Of a stretch of DNA of 17,410 nt, positions 1 to 7,591 are shown one piece after another. A model generated the notes under the pieces. It ran no database searches. It saw only the letters and a program-made list of their open reading frames with translations, and was not told the origin of the DNA. This stretch comes from Alphaproteobacteria bacterium (lineage in GTDB: Bacteria; Pseudomonadota; Alphaproteobacteria; Rickettsiales; VGDC01). The translations under genes and the position numbers were made by a program. The stretch is taken from contig VGDC01000004.1 in the NCBI GenBank assembly GCA_016869895.1, positions 1-17,410 on the forward strand. Direction: 5' to 3'. Every line of letters starts with the position of its first letter. Position 1 is the first letter of the stretch.

Positions 1-164
1 GAGGAGGTGTCTTCCACGACTTCGATCTGATAGCCGCGTTTGGGTGCTTCTTCGCCATGATGGGCGGGGGGCAGGTAGATGCCGCTGGCGATTTTACCGG
101 AGACCAGACCGATGAGGCCAGCAACGAGGACAGCAGCGGAAATCTTATTCAATTCAAGGGACAT
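1..164 (-). CDS. Membrane-anchored cytochrome c (CycM-like), N-terminal fragment
   Basis: Partial gene running off the left edge; only about 54 N-terminal residues are inside. They begin MSLELNKISAAVLVAGLIGL and contain one hydrophobic helix (about residues 8-30), then a His/Glu-rich linker with KRGYQIEV. The ELNKI start plus an uncleaved anchor helix is what I know from alphaproteobacterial membrane-bound cytochrome c (CycM / c552 type), which carries electrons from the bc1 complex to an oxidase on the periplasmic side. The heme motif CXXCH would lie outside the window, so the heme is not seen. The ATG at 164 is chosen because the ATG at 178 is out of frame; no strong Shine-Dalgarno is visible. 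It is divergent from kdsB, an arrangement I recall from many alphaproteobacteria. Confidence 0.75.
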   Translation of the reverse strand, partial: MSLELNKISAAVLVAGLIGLVSGKIASGIYLPPAHHGEEAPKRGYQIEVVEDTS

Positions 165-314
165 GGAGGAAGCACCATATAGAAATAAAGCGACGTAAAA
201 CGAACCTGAAAACCCACGGCTTTTCGGGCGCGAATCGTTTGACTTCGCACAAAAAGCACACTACCTCTATAAACGTACACGGCCTATCAATCAAGTGATT
301 AGAACAATTTTCCT

Positions 315-1055
315 ATGCAGCACCACGACACGCTCATCATCATCCCCGCGCGGATGGGTTCGACCCGCCTGCCCGATAAGCCTTTGGCCGATATAAACGG
401 CAAGGCGATGATCCAGCACGTGTGGGAGCGGGCGGTGGAGGCGGGCGTGGGTGAAGTGCTCGTGGCCTGCGACGACCAACGCATCGCCGATGTCATCACC
501 GCCGCGGGCGGCAAGGCCATCCTCACCCGTCCTGACCACCCTTCCGGCTCCGACCGTATCTGGGAGGCCTATACCCATTTCGACCTTGGCGCGAAGTATC
601 AGACCATCGTGAACGTGCAGGGCGATTTGCCGACCCTCGACCCCGCGCTGGTGCGCCAAGTCGTCGCGCCGCTGGCCGACCCCGCCGTGGATATCGCCAC
701 GCTGGCCTGTGTCATCCACGATGAGGAGGAGAAATCCGACCCTGCGGTAGTTAAGCCCGTCATCGCGTTTAAGGATAAAACTGGACAAATCGGCCGCGCG
801 CTGTATTTTACCCGCTGCTCCGCGCCCCATGGCGAGGGGGAATTACACCACCATATCGGCATCTATGCTTACCGCCGCGATTCGCTGCGGCGATTCGTCA
901 GCCTGCCGCCCAGCCCGCTGGAGCTGCGCGAGAAGCTGGAGCAACTGCGCGCGCTGGAGAACGGCATGCGCATCGATGTGGCCATCGTGGAAACCGTACC
1001 GCTGGGCGTGGATACCCCCCAGCACCTTGAAAAGGCGAGAAGGATACTCTCATGA
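315..1055 (+). CDS. kdsB: 3-deoxy-manno-octulosonate cytidylyltransferase (CMP-Kdo synthetase)
   Basis: Activates Kdo with CTP to give CMP-Kdo and pyrophosphate in the cytosol, for addition of Kdo to lipid A, so it marks an LPS-bearing cell. The 246 residues match the usual 245-250. The N-terminal nucleotide-binding signature PARMGSTRLPDKPL is at residues 11-24. HPSGSDRIWEA and NVQGDLP follow, the latter being the family's QGD metal/nucleotide site. The ATG at 315 sits only a few residues before the first strand (TLIIIPAR), so the start is well constrained, although no good Shine-Dalgarno precedes it. The stop overlaps the ATG of the next gene (ATGA, 1052-1055), which suggests coupling to the downstream kinase. 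Confidence 0.95.
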   Translation: MQHHDTLIIIPARMGSTRLPDKPLADINGKAMIQHVWERAVEAGVGEVLVACDDQRIADVITAAGGKAILTRPDHPSGSDRIWEAYTHFDLGAKYQTIVNVQGDLPTLDPALVRQVVAPLADPAVDIATLACVIHDEEEKSDPAVVKPVIAFKDKTGQIGRALYFTRCSAPHGEGELHHHIGIYAYRRDSLRRFVSLPPSPLELREKLEQLRALENGMRIDVAIVETVPLGVDTPQHLEKARRILS

Positions 1056-2035
1056 CCGAAGTGAAGTATGACGTATTGGGAATCGGCAATGCCATCGTGG
1101 ATGTGCTCAGCTTCAGCGACGATAAATTCATCGATGATTTCGGCCTGCGCAAAGGCACGATGATCCTCATCGACGAAGAGCGCGCCGATGTGCTTTACAA
1201 GAACATGGGCCCTGCGGCGGAAGTATCCGGCGGTTCGGCGGCGAATACGCTGGCGGGCATCGCATCTCTGGGCGGCACCGCTGCCTTCATCGGCAAGGTG
1301 CGCAACGACCAGCTGGGCAACATCTTCACCCATGACATGCGCGCCACGGGCGTGCGCTATTCCACGCCTCCCGCCACTGAAGGCAAAGCCACCGCGCGTT
1401 GCCTCATCTTCGTGACGCCTGATGCCCAGCGCACCATGAACACCTATATCGGCGCGTGCTCCACGCTCGATGATTCTGACGTGGTCGAGGAAGAAATCGC
1501 CGCATCCGCCATCACCTATATCGAAGGATATATGTGGTATGAGCCGTCCACCAAGGACGCCATCCGCAAAGCCATGCGCCTCGCAAAGAAACACGGCCGC
1601 AAAGTGGCCTTCACGCCTTCCGACGTGTTCTGCATCGAGAACCACCATCAGGAATTCCTCGATCTGATTCAGGATTGCGACCTCGTCTTCGCCAATGAAG
1701 AGGAAGTGAAGACGCTCTATAAGAAAGACACCTTCGAGGAAGCGGCGGAAGCCATCCGCGGCATCTGCGACATCGCCGTCATCACCCGCAGCGAAAAAGG
1801 CTCGGTCATCGTGACCGCGCAGGAGACCATCGCCGTTCCCGCCGCCCCTGTCGCCAAAGTGGTGGACACCACCGGCGCGGGCGACCTTTACGCCGCCGGA
1901 TTCATGTATGGCTTGCAGCGCGGCTGGGGATTGAAAGAATGCGCGGAACTGGGCGGTAAATGCGCCGCGAAGATCATCCAGCACATGGGCGCACGCACGC
2001 TCAAACCCTTGAGCGACTTGGTGGAAGCGGCATAA
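1052..2035 (+). CDS. Adenosine kinase / PfkB-family sugar kinase
   Basis: PfkB (ribokinase) family kinase, most likely phosphorylating adenosine to AMP in purine salvage. The 327 residues show the N-terminal glycine-rich substrate region (GGSAANTLAGIASLGG, about residues 61-76). The C-terminal ATP/catalytic signature DTTGAGDLYAAGF starts at residue 272, with D278 as the expected catalytic base. The start MTEVKYDVLGIGNAIVDVL is the form I associate with bacterial proteins annotated adenosine kinase. Family-level assignment is firm; adenosine as substrate is inference, since PfkB kinases vary in specificity. An AAGGA Shine-Dalgarno lies inside the end of kdsB, the start overlaps the kdsB stop by 4 bases, and the stop overlaps the next ATG by one base. 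Confidence 0.88.
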   Translation: MTEVKYDVLGIGNAIVDVLSFSDDKFIDDFGLRKGTMILIDEERADVLYKNMGPAAEVSGGSAANTLAGIASLGGTAAFIGKVRNDQLGNIFTHDMRATGVRYSTPPATEGKATARCLIFVTPDAQRTMNTYIGACSTLDDSDVVEEEIAASAITYIEGYMWYEPSTKDAIRKAMRLAKKHGRKVAFTPSDVFCIENHHQEFLDLIQDCDLVFANEEEVKTLYKKDTFEEAAEAIRGICDIAVITRSEKGSVIVTAQETIAVPAAPVAKVVDTTGAGDLYAAGFMYGLQRGWGLKECAELGGKCAAKIIQHMGARTLKPLSDLVEAA

Positions 2036-3372
2036 TGGCGTATCAGCGGATTCTTCGGGCATTCAAGACCTATTCTGACCCGCGCATCCGCAGCATGCTT
2101 TTCTTCGGCTTCTCCAGCGGTCTGCCGCTGGCGCTCACGGCCTCCACGCTCTTCGCGTGGCTGGCGGAAGTGGGCATCGACAAATCCTCCATCGGCATCT
2201 TCGCCGCGCTCGCCGCGCCGTATTCCCTGAAATTCCTTTGGGCTCCCATCATCGACGGCACGCATTTCCCTGCGCTGGGGCGATTGCTTGGCCGCCGCCG
2301 TGGCTGGCTGATGGCCACGCAGCTAGTATTAACAGGCGCAATCGCCAGCATGGCCTTGACCGACCCGACACAGGACGTCTGGCTGTTCGGCTTGGCGGCC
2401 TTTTTCCTTGCTTTCTGCTCGGCGAGCCAAGACATCGTGATTGATGCTTACCGTGTCGAGCGCATCGAAACCGAAGCGCAGGCCTCCGCCGCCGCGCTTT
2501 ACAGCATCGGTTATCGCTTGGCGATGCTCATTTCCGGCGCGGGTGCGTTGATGGGCGCGCAGCTGTTGCAGACCCACGGCGGCTATGGCTTCTCCGCCAG
2601 CTGGCAGCTGACGTATCTGGGCATGGCGACGCTGATGGGCGTGGGTATCCTCACGACTTTGTTCGTGAAAGAACCCGATGCCAGCGCAATATACGAAGCC
2701 AAACACGCGGGCGAGAAACTCACCATGCCCGAATGGCTGAAACAGAACGTGGCAGACCCTTTCGTGGATTTCATGCAGCGTCCGGGCTGGCTGCATATCC
2801 TGCTCTTCGTGGTGCTGTTCCGCTTGGCGGATGCGTATCTGGGCGTGATGTTCAATCCGTTCCTGCTGGAAATCGGTTTCACGAAAGCCGACATCGCCGA
2901 AATCGTGAAGGTCTATGGCATGTTCGCCACTTTTGTGGGCGCGATTATCGGCGGAGGATTAGTGGCGCGATATGGGGTGTATAAAACCCTGCTCGTCTGC
3001 GGCTTCCTGCATATGCTCACCAACCTGTTGCTGGTGGGGCAGGCGTACCTCGGTGCGAATCACCTGTTCCTCGCGCTGTGCATCATCTCCGAGAATTCCA
3101 CGGCGGGCATGACCAGCATGGCCTTCATCGCCTATCTGTCGTCGCTGTGCCGTGTGAATTACACCGCCACGCAATATGCGCTGTTGTCGTCCCTCGCGGC
3201 GGTGGCGCGCACCTTCCTTTCCACCACTTCCGGCGAACTGGCGGAAACCGTGGGCTGGATGTGGTTCTTCGCTATCTCGTCCCTCCTCGCCGTGCCCGCA
3301 CTACTGCTGCTGTGGTACATCGAGCGTCGATTCGGGGTGGATGGAAGTAAAAAACAAGAAGTAGTTAAATGA
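2035..3372 (+). CDS. ampG: Muropeptide permease AmpG, MFS transporter
   Basis: Inner-membrane major-facilitator transporter of 445 residues that by family imports anhydro-muropeptides for cell-wall recycling; in some bacteria it also feeds the signal inducing AmpC beta-lactamase. About 12 hydrophobic helices are visible. Family motifs are FFGFSSGLPLALTAS in helix 1, APYSLKFLWAPIIDG, and ASQDIVIDAYRVE, which corresponds to the AmpG ASQDI-DA motif. An open frame extends upstream to 1960, but those 25 residues overlap the adenosine kinase and look non-native. The ATG at 2035 (TAATG junction with the upstream stop) gives the expected MAYQRILRAF start, preceded by GGAAG. No ampR or ampC is nearby, so a role in beta-lactamase induction is not indicated here. 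Confidence 0.92.
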   Translation: MAYQRILRAFKTYSDPRIRSMLFFGFSSGLPLALTASTLFAWLAEVGIDKSSIGIFAALAAPYSLKFLWAPIIDGTHFPALGRLLGRRRGWLMATQLVLTGAIASMALTDPTQDVWLFGLAAFFLAFCSASQDIVIDAYRVERIETEAQASAAALYSIGYRLAMLISGAGALMGAQLLQTHGGYGFSASWQLTYLGMATLMGVGILTTLFVKEPDASAIYEAKHAGEKLTMPEWLKQNVADPFVDFMQRPGWLHILLFVVLFRLADAYLGVMFNPFLLEIGFTKADIAEIVKVYGMFATFVGAIIGGGLVARYGVYKTLLVCGFLHMLTNLLLVGQAYLGANHLFLALCIISENSTAGMTSMAFIAYLSSLCRVNYTATQYALLSSLAAVARTFLSTTSGELAETVGWMWFFAISSLLAVPALLLLWYIERRFGVDGSKKQEVVK

Positions 3373-3725
3373 AGCTGCTAGTAGCTCTTTTTATCTTCAT
3401 GCCCTATTTGACAGGGTTGTGCCTTCCATTGAAGCGAAATTGGATTCTTGCTTTTTCGGCAATCCATATATTGGCAATGGTAAGTTTTTATGTTGTTCAT
3501 GAACAACTTCTGGCTAGCAAACCAGACTTACCAAAAGAGTTCATGCTCTATGGGTTGTTTTTGTTTTGTGTATGGTTTTATATCGTTGGAGGGTTCGTGG
3601 GGATTGGAATCAATCATCTGAATCATAAATACGCGATTCCACGTAAACTTCGGATGCTTAATTATGTAGGCGGCGTGGGCATTACAATGATGTTAAGCGT
3701 AATCTTACCGCGTGTGATTCCCTAA
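3369..3725 (+). CDS. Small four-helix membrane protein, unknown function
   Basis: I do not recognise this 118-residue protein. It has about four hydrophobic segments (roughly residues 3-20, 26-44, 60-82 and 97-115) separated by short loops. The loop EQLLASKPDLPKEF is polar and the basic stretch HKYAIPRKLR precedes the last helix, so the protein is probably an integral inner-membrane protein with few soluble residues. The ATG overlaps the ampG stop (ATGA), which implies translational coupling. Its base composition differs sharply: three sampled 60-base rows average about 40% GC, whereas a sampled row of ampG is about 68%. This suggests recent acquisition or relaxed selection. Its stop overlaps the hemF stop on the other strand (3722-3725). 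Confidence 0.8.
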   Translation: MKLLVALFIFMPYLTGLCLPLKRNWILAFSAIHILAMVSFYVVHEQLLASKPDLPKEFMLYGLFLFCVWFYIVGGFVGIGINHLNHKYAIPRKLRMLNYVGGVGITMMLSVILPRVIP

Positions 3726-4597
3726 TCCCACTTCGCTTCCGGAGGGAGGCTCATGAGGATAGCCTCGGTGTTGCCGCCCGTCATCAGGCCGAATTTCGTG
3801 CCACGATCATAGACCAGATTGAACTCCGCATACCGCCCGCGCTTGCGTAGCTGGTGCTCGCGCTGCTCCGGCGTCCACGTTTCGAACATATGGCGGCGGA
3901 CGAGTTTGGGGTACACCTCCAAGAATGCCTTGCCGACGTTCTGCGTGAAGGCGAAATCCCGCTCCCAATCGCCGCTATTCGCGTAATCATAGAATATGCC
4001 GCCCACACCGCGCGGTTCATTGCGGTGGGGAATGAAGAAATACTCATCGCACCACTGTTTATACTCGGCGTATGCGCCTTCGCGGTAGCCATCGCAAGCG
4101 GCTTTGAAAGCGGCGTGGAAATCCGCCGTGTCCTGCTCCACCGGAAACATGGGGTTGAGGTCTCCGCCCCCGCCGAACCATTGCTTGGTGGTGCAGATGA
4201 AGCGGGTGTTCATATGCACAGCAGGAACTAAAGGCGAGCGCATATGCGCCACCAGCGAAATGCCTGATGCCCAAAAACGTGGGTCTTCCGCCGCGCCGGG
4301 AATCTGCTTGCGAAATTCAGGGGAGAATTCGCCGTGGACGGTGGAGATATTCACCCCGACCTTCTCGAAGACACGGCCTTTCATGAGGCTCATCTCGCCG
4401 CCACCGCCGCCTTCTCTGTCCCACTGCTTGCGCGCGAACCGTCCCACAGGCGCATCGCCGCCCAGTTCATCCTCGATTGTCTCGAACTCGGCGCAGATGG
4501 CATCGCGCAATTCGCGGAACCACGCTTGCGCCGTGGCTTTGCGCGCTTCTAGTTCGTCAGCGGGGAAGGGATAGGCCTGAGCGGTGTTCTGACGCAT
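3722..4597 (-). CDS. hemF: Oxygen-dependent coproporphyrinogen III oxidase
   Basis: Cytosolic heme-biosynthesis enzyme that oxidatively decarboxylates coproporphyrinogen III to protoporphyrinogen IX using O2. The 291 residues are near the usual length of about 300. Family motifs include VHMNTRF with the expected catalytic His, WFGGGGDLNPMFPVEQD (usual form WFGGG-DLTP), PHRNEPRGVGGIFYDY, and near the C-terminus FNLVYDRGTKFGL. A clear AAGGAG lies just upstream of the ATG at 4597. It is the last gene of a leftward group after trmL and dgkA, nine bases behind dgkA. Use of the O2-dependent enzyme fits the nearby bc1 operon and an aerobic life. Confidence 0.96.
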   Translation of the reverse strand: MRQNTAQAYPFPADELEARKATAQAWFRELRDAICAEFETIEDELGGDAPVGRFARKQWDREGGGGGEMSLMKGRVFEKVGVNISTVHGEFSPEFRKQIPGAAEDPRFWASGISLVAHMRSPLVPAVHMNTRFICTTKQWFGGGGDLNPMFPVEQDTADFHAAFKAACDGYREGAYAEYKQWCDEYFFIPHRNEPRGVGGIFYDYANSGDWERDFAFTQNVGKAFLEVYPKLVRRHMFETWTPEQREHQLRKRGRYAEFNLVYDRGTKFGLMTGGNTEAILMSLPPEAKWD

Positions 4598-4606
4598 AAA
4601 GACTCC

Positions 4607-4969
4607 TTAGAAGAATGCCGCGAAGAGGACAACCACCCAGATGAGCAGCGTCATCAAACGGGTCATGAGCACGGCGGCGCTGCCGACATCCTTGGCCTTT
4701 TTCGCCAGTTTCGAGCGTTCGGGGCTGGCCTTGTCCGTCACGGCTTCGATGGCGGTGTTGATGAGCTCCACGATGACGATGGGCAACTGCGACGCGACCA
4801 GCACCAGCCATTGCCCCGTGGAAAGGGGCATCCACCACGCAAGAAAAGTCGCCAGCGCGATGGCCGCCACCACCTGCCACACCGTGCGGCGATAGGACGC
4901 ATCCTCCCGCCACGCCATTTTCAGGCCGTGTTTGGAATTGATGAAGGCGCGGAATACGGCGTTGGGCAT
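4607..4969 (-). CDS. dgkA: Diacylglycerol kinase (prokaryotic DgkA)
   Basis: Small trimeric integral-membrane kinase that phosphorylates diacylglycerol to phosphatidic acid, recycling lipid released during envelope glycan synthesis. It has three hydrophobic helices. The family signature ELINTAIEAVTD is followed by AKKAKDVGSAAVLM; the conserved Glu/Asn/Glu/Asp and AKD-GSAAV positions are all present. Two ATGs compete, at 4975 and 4969. An AAGGA at 4979-4975 touches the first but stands 5 bases from the second, so I choose 4969 (MPNAVFRAF, 120 residues); starting at 4975 would add Met-Thr. If 4975 is used, it overlaps the trmL stop as ATGA. Either way it is tightly coupled to trmL. Confidence 0.92.
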   Translation of the reverse strand: MPNAVFRAFINSKHGLKMAWREDASYRRTVWQVVAAIALATFLAWWMPLSTGQWLVLVASQLPIVIVELINTAIEAVTDKASPERSKLAKKAKDVGSAAVLMTRLMTLLIWVVVLFAAFF

Positions 4970-4971
4970 GG

Positions 4972-5451
4972 TCATCCTTGCGGGTTAGGGAATTGGCGGG
5001 TCTGGCGAAGGGCTTCGGTGAGGCACATGGCGATGCTGACCGTGACGTTCAGGGAACGCGCAGGCGGCTGCATCGGAATGACAATACGCGCATCGGCGCA
5101 ATCCGCAACCGATTCCGGCACACCGGCGGATTCCCGACCTGCCAGCAATATATCACCGTCCTGAAAGGTGAAATCGGGCAGGGGCGTGCTGCCCTTGGTG
5201 GTCAGCAGCACGAGGCGGCGGTTCTGGCTTTGCTGCCACGCGCGGAAGGCATCCCACGAGGAGTGTTTTTTCAGCGGTGCGAGGTCGGTGTAATCAAGAC
5301 CGACACGGTGCAGTTTCCGGTCGTCGAACACGAAACCGCACGGCTCGATGACATGCGTCTCCACATTCATACACGCGGCCAGACGCAAGGTTCCCCCAAG
5401 GTTCTGGGGGATGTCCGGCTGGTAGAGCGCGATGGAGATGGCAGTGGTCAT
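4972..5451 (-). CDS. trmL: tRNA (cytidine(34)-2'-O)-methyltransferase TrmL, SPOUT family
   Basis: SPOUT-class methyltransferase that by family 2'-O-methylates the wobble nucleotide of leucine tRNAs using S-adenosylmethionine. The 159 residues match the family size (about 155). N-terminal ALYQPDIPQNLGGTLRL (residues 9-24) corresponds to the PEIP-NTGN motif. The knot motifs are LLAGRESAGVPE (102-113) and IPMQPPARSLNVTVSIAM (125-142), followed by EALRQ. The motif-1 NLGGT is a variant of the usual NTGN. The Shine-Dalgarno is weak: GAGGT lies about 11 bases from the ATG. It is the first gene of the leftward trmL-dgkA-hemF group and is divergent from petA. Confidence 0.92.
   Translation of the reverse strand: MTTAISIALYQPDIPQNLGGTLRLAACMNVETHVIEPCGFVFDDRKLHRVGLDYTDLAPLKKHSSWDAFRAWQQSQNRRLVLLTTKGSTPLPDFTFQDGDILLAGRESAGVPESVADCADARIVIPMQPPARSLNVTVSIAMCLTEALRQTRQFPNPQG
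4975..4979 (-). promoter_or_regulatory. Shine-Dalgarno AAGGA deciding the dgkA start
   Basis: Read on the minus strand, AAGGA occupies the last codons of trmL. It abuts the ATG at 4975 but lies 5 bases before the ATG at 4969, the normal distance for ribosome binding. This favours 4969 as the dgkA start. Confidence 0.5.
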
Positions 5452-5540
5452 GTTGCGGTTTTACCTCAATTCACGGAGGAATCTAGCATATTGCGCGAAA
5501 GAAAAATTGATTTATGTGAATTTTCCACTTAAATACACCG

Positions 5541-5546
5541 TATAAT
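5541..5546 (+). promoter_or_regulatory. petA: Candidate -10 box (TATAAT) for the petABC operon
   Basis: A perfect TATAAT lies in the 154-bp divergent gap between trmL and petA, within an AT-rich stretch that contrasts with the GC-rich genes. No good -35 box sits at 16-18 bases upstream; a TTGATT at 5507-5512 is too far (28 bases). If used, transcription would begin near 5552 with a 5' leader of about 53 bases. The imperfect inverted repeat GTGAATTTTCCAC (5516-5528) lies where a -35 or regulator site would be. This is inference from sequence only. Confidence 0.45.
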
Positions 5547-5605
5547 CGTGCAATTCCCTGCGCGCATTTCTTCTATTTCCGTGGTCAACCCCAAGGACAT
5601 CTACT

Positions 5606-6166
5606 ATGGCAACCACCAAAACTCCCGCCCCCGCACCCGAAGTGCCGTCCCATGAAGAGGGCGAAACACGCCGCGATTTCATCGTGCTCACCGCAAGCGG
5701 CCTCGCCGCTGTGGGTGCTGCGTCCATCGCATGGCCGCTGGTCGATCAGATGAACCCCGCCGCTGACGTATTGGCGCTGTCCTCCACCGAAGTCGATCTC
5801 GGCCCTATCGCCGAAGGGCAGAGCATCACCGTGCTGTGGCGCGGCAAACCTGTCTTCGTGCGTCACCGCACCGCGCAGGAGATTGAAGAGGCGAACGCCG
5901 TGGAGATGAGCGCGCTGCGCGACCCGCAGGCCGATAAAGACCGCGTGAAAGAAGGCAAAGCCCAGTGGCTGGTCATGCTCGGCGTATGCACCCACCTCGG
6001 TTGCGTGCCCCTCGGCAACCGCGCCGGTGAGTTCGATGGCTGGTTCTGCCCGTGCCACGGCTCGCATTACGATACTTCGGGACGCATCCGCAAAGGCCCC
6101 GCGCCGACGAACCTCGTCGTGCCCGAATATGCGTTCCTTTCCGACACCCGAATCAAAATCGGTTAA
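5606..6166 (+). CDS. petA: Ubiquinol-cytochrome c reductase iron-sulfur (Rieske) subunit
   Basis: Rieske subunit of the bc1 complex; it takes an electron from ubiquinol at the Qo site and passes it to cytochrome c1. The 186 residues match bacterial Rieske proteins. An N-terminal Tat-type signal anchor is visible: TRRDF at residues 21-25 followed by a hydrophobic helix to about residue 46. The 2Fe-2S boxes are CTHLGC (128-133) and CPCHGS (148-153). They give ligands C128, H130, C148 and H151 and the disulfide pair C133/C150, all intact. AAGGA precedes the ATG. It is the first gene of the petABC operon; petB starts 18 bases after its stop. Confidence 0.97.
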   Translation: MATTKTPAPAPEVPSHEEGETRRDFIVLTASGLAAVGAASIAWPLVDQMNPAADVLALSSTEVDLGPIAEGQSITVLWRGKPVFVRHRTAQEIEEANAVEMSALRDPQADKDRVKEGKAQWLVMLGVCTHLGCVPLGNRAGEFDGWFCPCHGSHYDTSGRIRKGPAPTNLVVPEYAFLSDTRIKIG

Positions 6167-6183
6167 GCAGGAGTTCCTGATAC

Positions 6184-7581
6184 ATGGCTAAAACATCCAA
6201 ATCGAAAGCACTTGTGCCAGTGACGCCTGCAAAGTCCGGTCTGTCCAAGAAAGTCAGCGATGCAGCGGAATGGTTCGATTACCGTCTGCCGCTCATCAGC
6301 GCAGCGAAGCACACGGCTTATGAATATCCCACTCCGCGCAACCTGAACTACTGGTGGAACTTCGGTTCGCTGGCGCTCATCTGCCTCATCGTGCAGATCG
6401 TCACGGGTATCACGCTGGCGATGCACTACACCGCCCATACCCACCTCGCCTTCGATTCCGTCGAGCACATCATGCGCGACGTGAACTATGGCTGGCTCAT
6501 CCGCTATTCCCACGCCGTCGGCGCATCGATGTTCTTCATCGTCGTCTTCATCCACATGTTCCGCGGGCTTTACTACGGATCGTATAAATCCCCCCGCGAA
6601 GTCCTGTGGTGGCTGGGTGTCGTCATCCTCATCCTCATGATGGCCACCGCTTTCATGGGCTATGTTCTCCCATGGGGTCAGATGAGCTTCTGGGGCGCAA
6701 CGGTTATCACCAACCTCTTCTCGGCCTTCCCGCTCATCGGCGAAAGCATCGTGACCTGGCTCTGGGGTGGCTTCTCCGTCGATAACCCGACGCTCAACCG
6801 CTTCTTCGCCCTCCATTACCTGCTGCCCTTCGTCATCGTCGGTGTCGTGGCGTTGCACGTCGTCGCGCTGCATCAGCATGGTTCGAACAACCCGCTGGGT
6901 ATCGATGCGAAAGGCCCGCAGGATAACATCCCCTTCCACCCGTACTACACCGTGAAGGACTTCCTCGGCTTCAGCGTGTTCTTCATCGTCTTCGCCTTCT
7001 TCGTGTTCTTCGCGCCGAACTACCTCGGCCATCCGGACAACTACATCGAAGCGAACCCGATGGTGACCCCTGCGCATATCGTACCGGAGTGGTACTTCCT
7101 GCCGTTCTACGCCATCCTGCGCGCCGTGCCCGATAAACTCCTCGGCGTTCTGGCGATGTTCGGCTCGCTGCTCATCCTCTTCGTGCTGCCGTGGCTCGAC
7201 TTCTCCAAAGTCCGCGCCGCGACCTTCCGCCCGCTGTTCAAGATCGCCTTCTGGGTCTTCGCGGTGAACTGCCTTATCCTCGGCTATGCCGGTGGCCAGA
7301 GCGCGGATTGGGGCGTGATCATCGCCTTCGTGGCGGAACGCGCCGTGGATGCGGAAGGCAATGCGCTGCCTGGCACCGCTTGGCTGCTGACCATCCCTGC
7401 AGGTGGTCTGGCAGCATGGTTGCCTGACATCTCGGTCGCGCGTATCACCGCTTTCTACTATTTCTTCCACTTCCTCGTGCTGCTGCCGTTGATCTCGCGC
7501 CGCGAAGTTCCGCTCCCGCTGCCTGTCAGCATCGCGGAATCCGTGACCGCAAAAGAAACGTCCAGCCATTCCCACGCGTAA
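6184..7581 (+). CDS. petB: Cytochrome b of the bc1 complex
   Basis: Integral-membrane cytochrome b that oxidises ubiquinol at Qo and reduces quinone at Qi. It has eight predicted helices. Two His pairs spaced 14 apart on helices B and D, H110/H124 and H211/H225, give the bis-His ligands of hemes bL (110/211) and bH (124/225). The Qo motif PEWY is at residues 301-304. At 465 residues it is longer than many bacterial homologues. There is a basic N-terminal extension of about 30 residues and an enlarged segment of about 35-40 residues between the last two helices (near GWGVIIAF to AAWLPD). That loop should face the periplasm from the standard topology. AGGAG precedes the ATG. Confidence 0.97.
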   Translation: MAKTSKSKALVPVTPAKSGLSKKVSDAAEWFDYRLPLISAAKHTAYEYPTPRNLNYWWNFGSLALICLIVQIVTGITLAMHYTAHTHLAFDSVEHIMRDVNYGWLIRYSHAVGASMFFIVVFIHMFRGLYYGSYKSPREVLWWLGVVILILMMATAFMGYVLPWGQMSFWGATVITNLFSAFPLIGESIVTWLWGGFSVDNPTLNRFFALHYLLPFVIVGVVALHVVALHQHGSNNPLGIDAKGPQDNIPFHPYYTVKDFLGFSVFFIVFAFFVFFAPNYLGHPDNYIEANPMVTPAHIVPEWYFLPFYAILRAVPDKLLGVLAMFGSLLILFVLPWLDFSKVRAATFRPLFKIAFWVFAVNCLILGYAGGQSADWGVIIAFVAERAVDAEGNALPGTAWLLTIPAGGLAAWLPDISVARITAFYYFFHFLVLLPLISRREVPLPLPVSIAESVTAKETSSHSHA

Positions 7582-7591
7582 GGAGCTTTCA

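Noticed and set aside
239..273. Possible kdsB promoter: TTGACT at 239-244 with TATAAA at 268-273
   Set aside because: The spacing of 23 bases is too long for a standard sigma-70 promoter, and no better -10 lies at 16-18 bases.
869..2062. 397-codon open frame antisense to the adenosine kinase
   Set aside because: The sense gene has intact PfkB motifs and coupled starts; the antisense product is compositionally biased.
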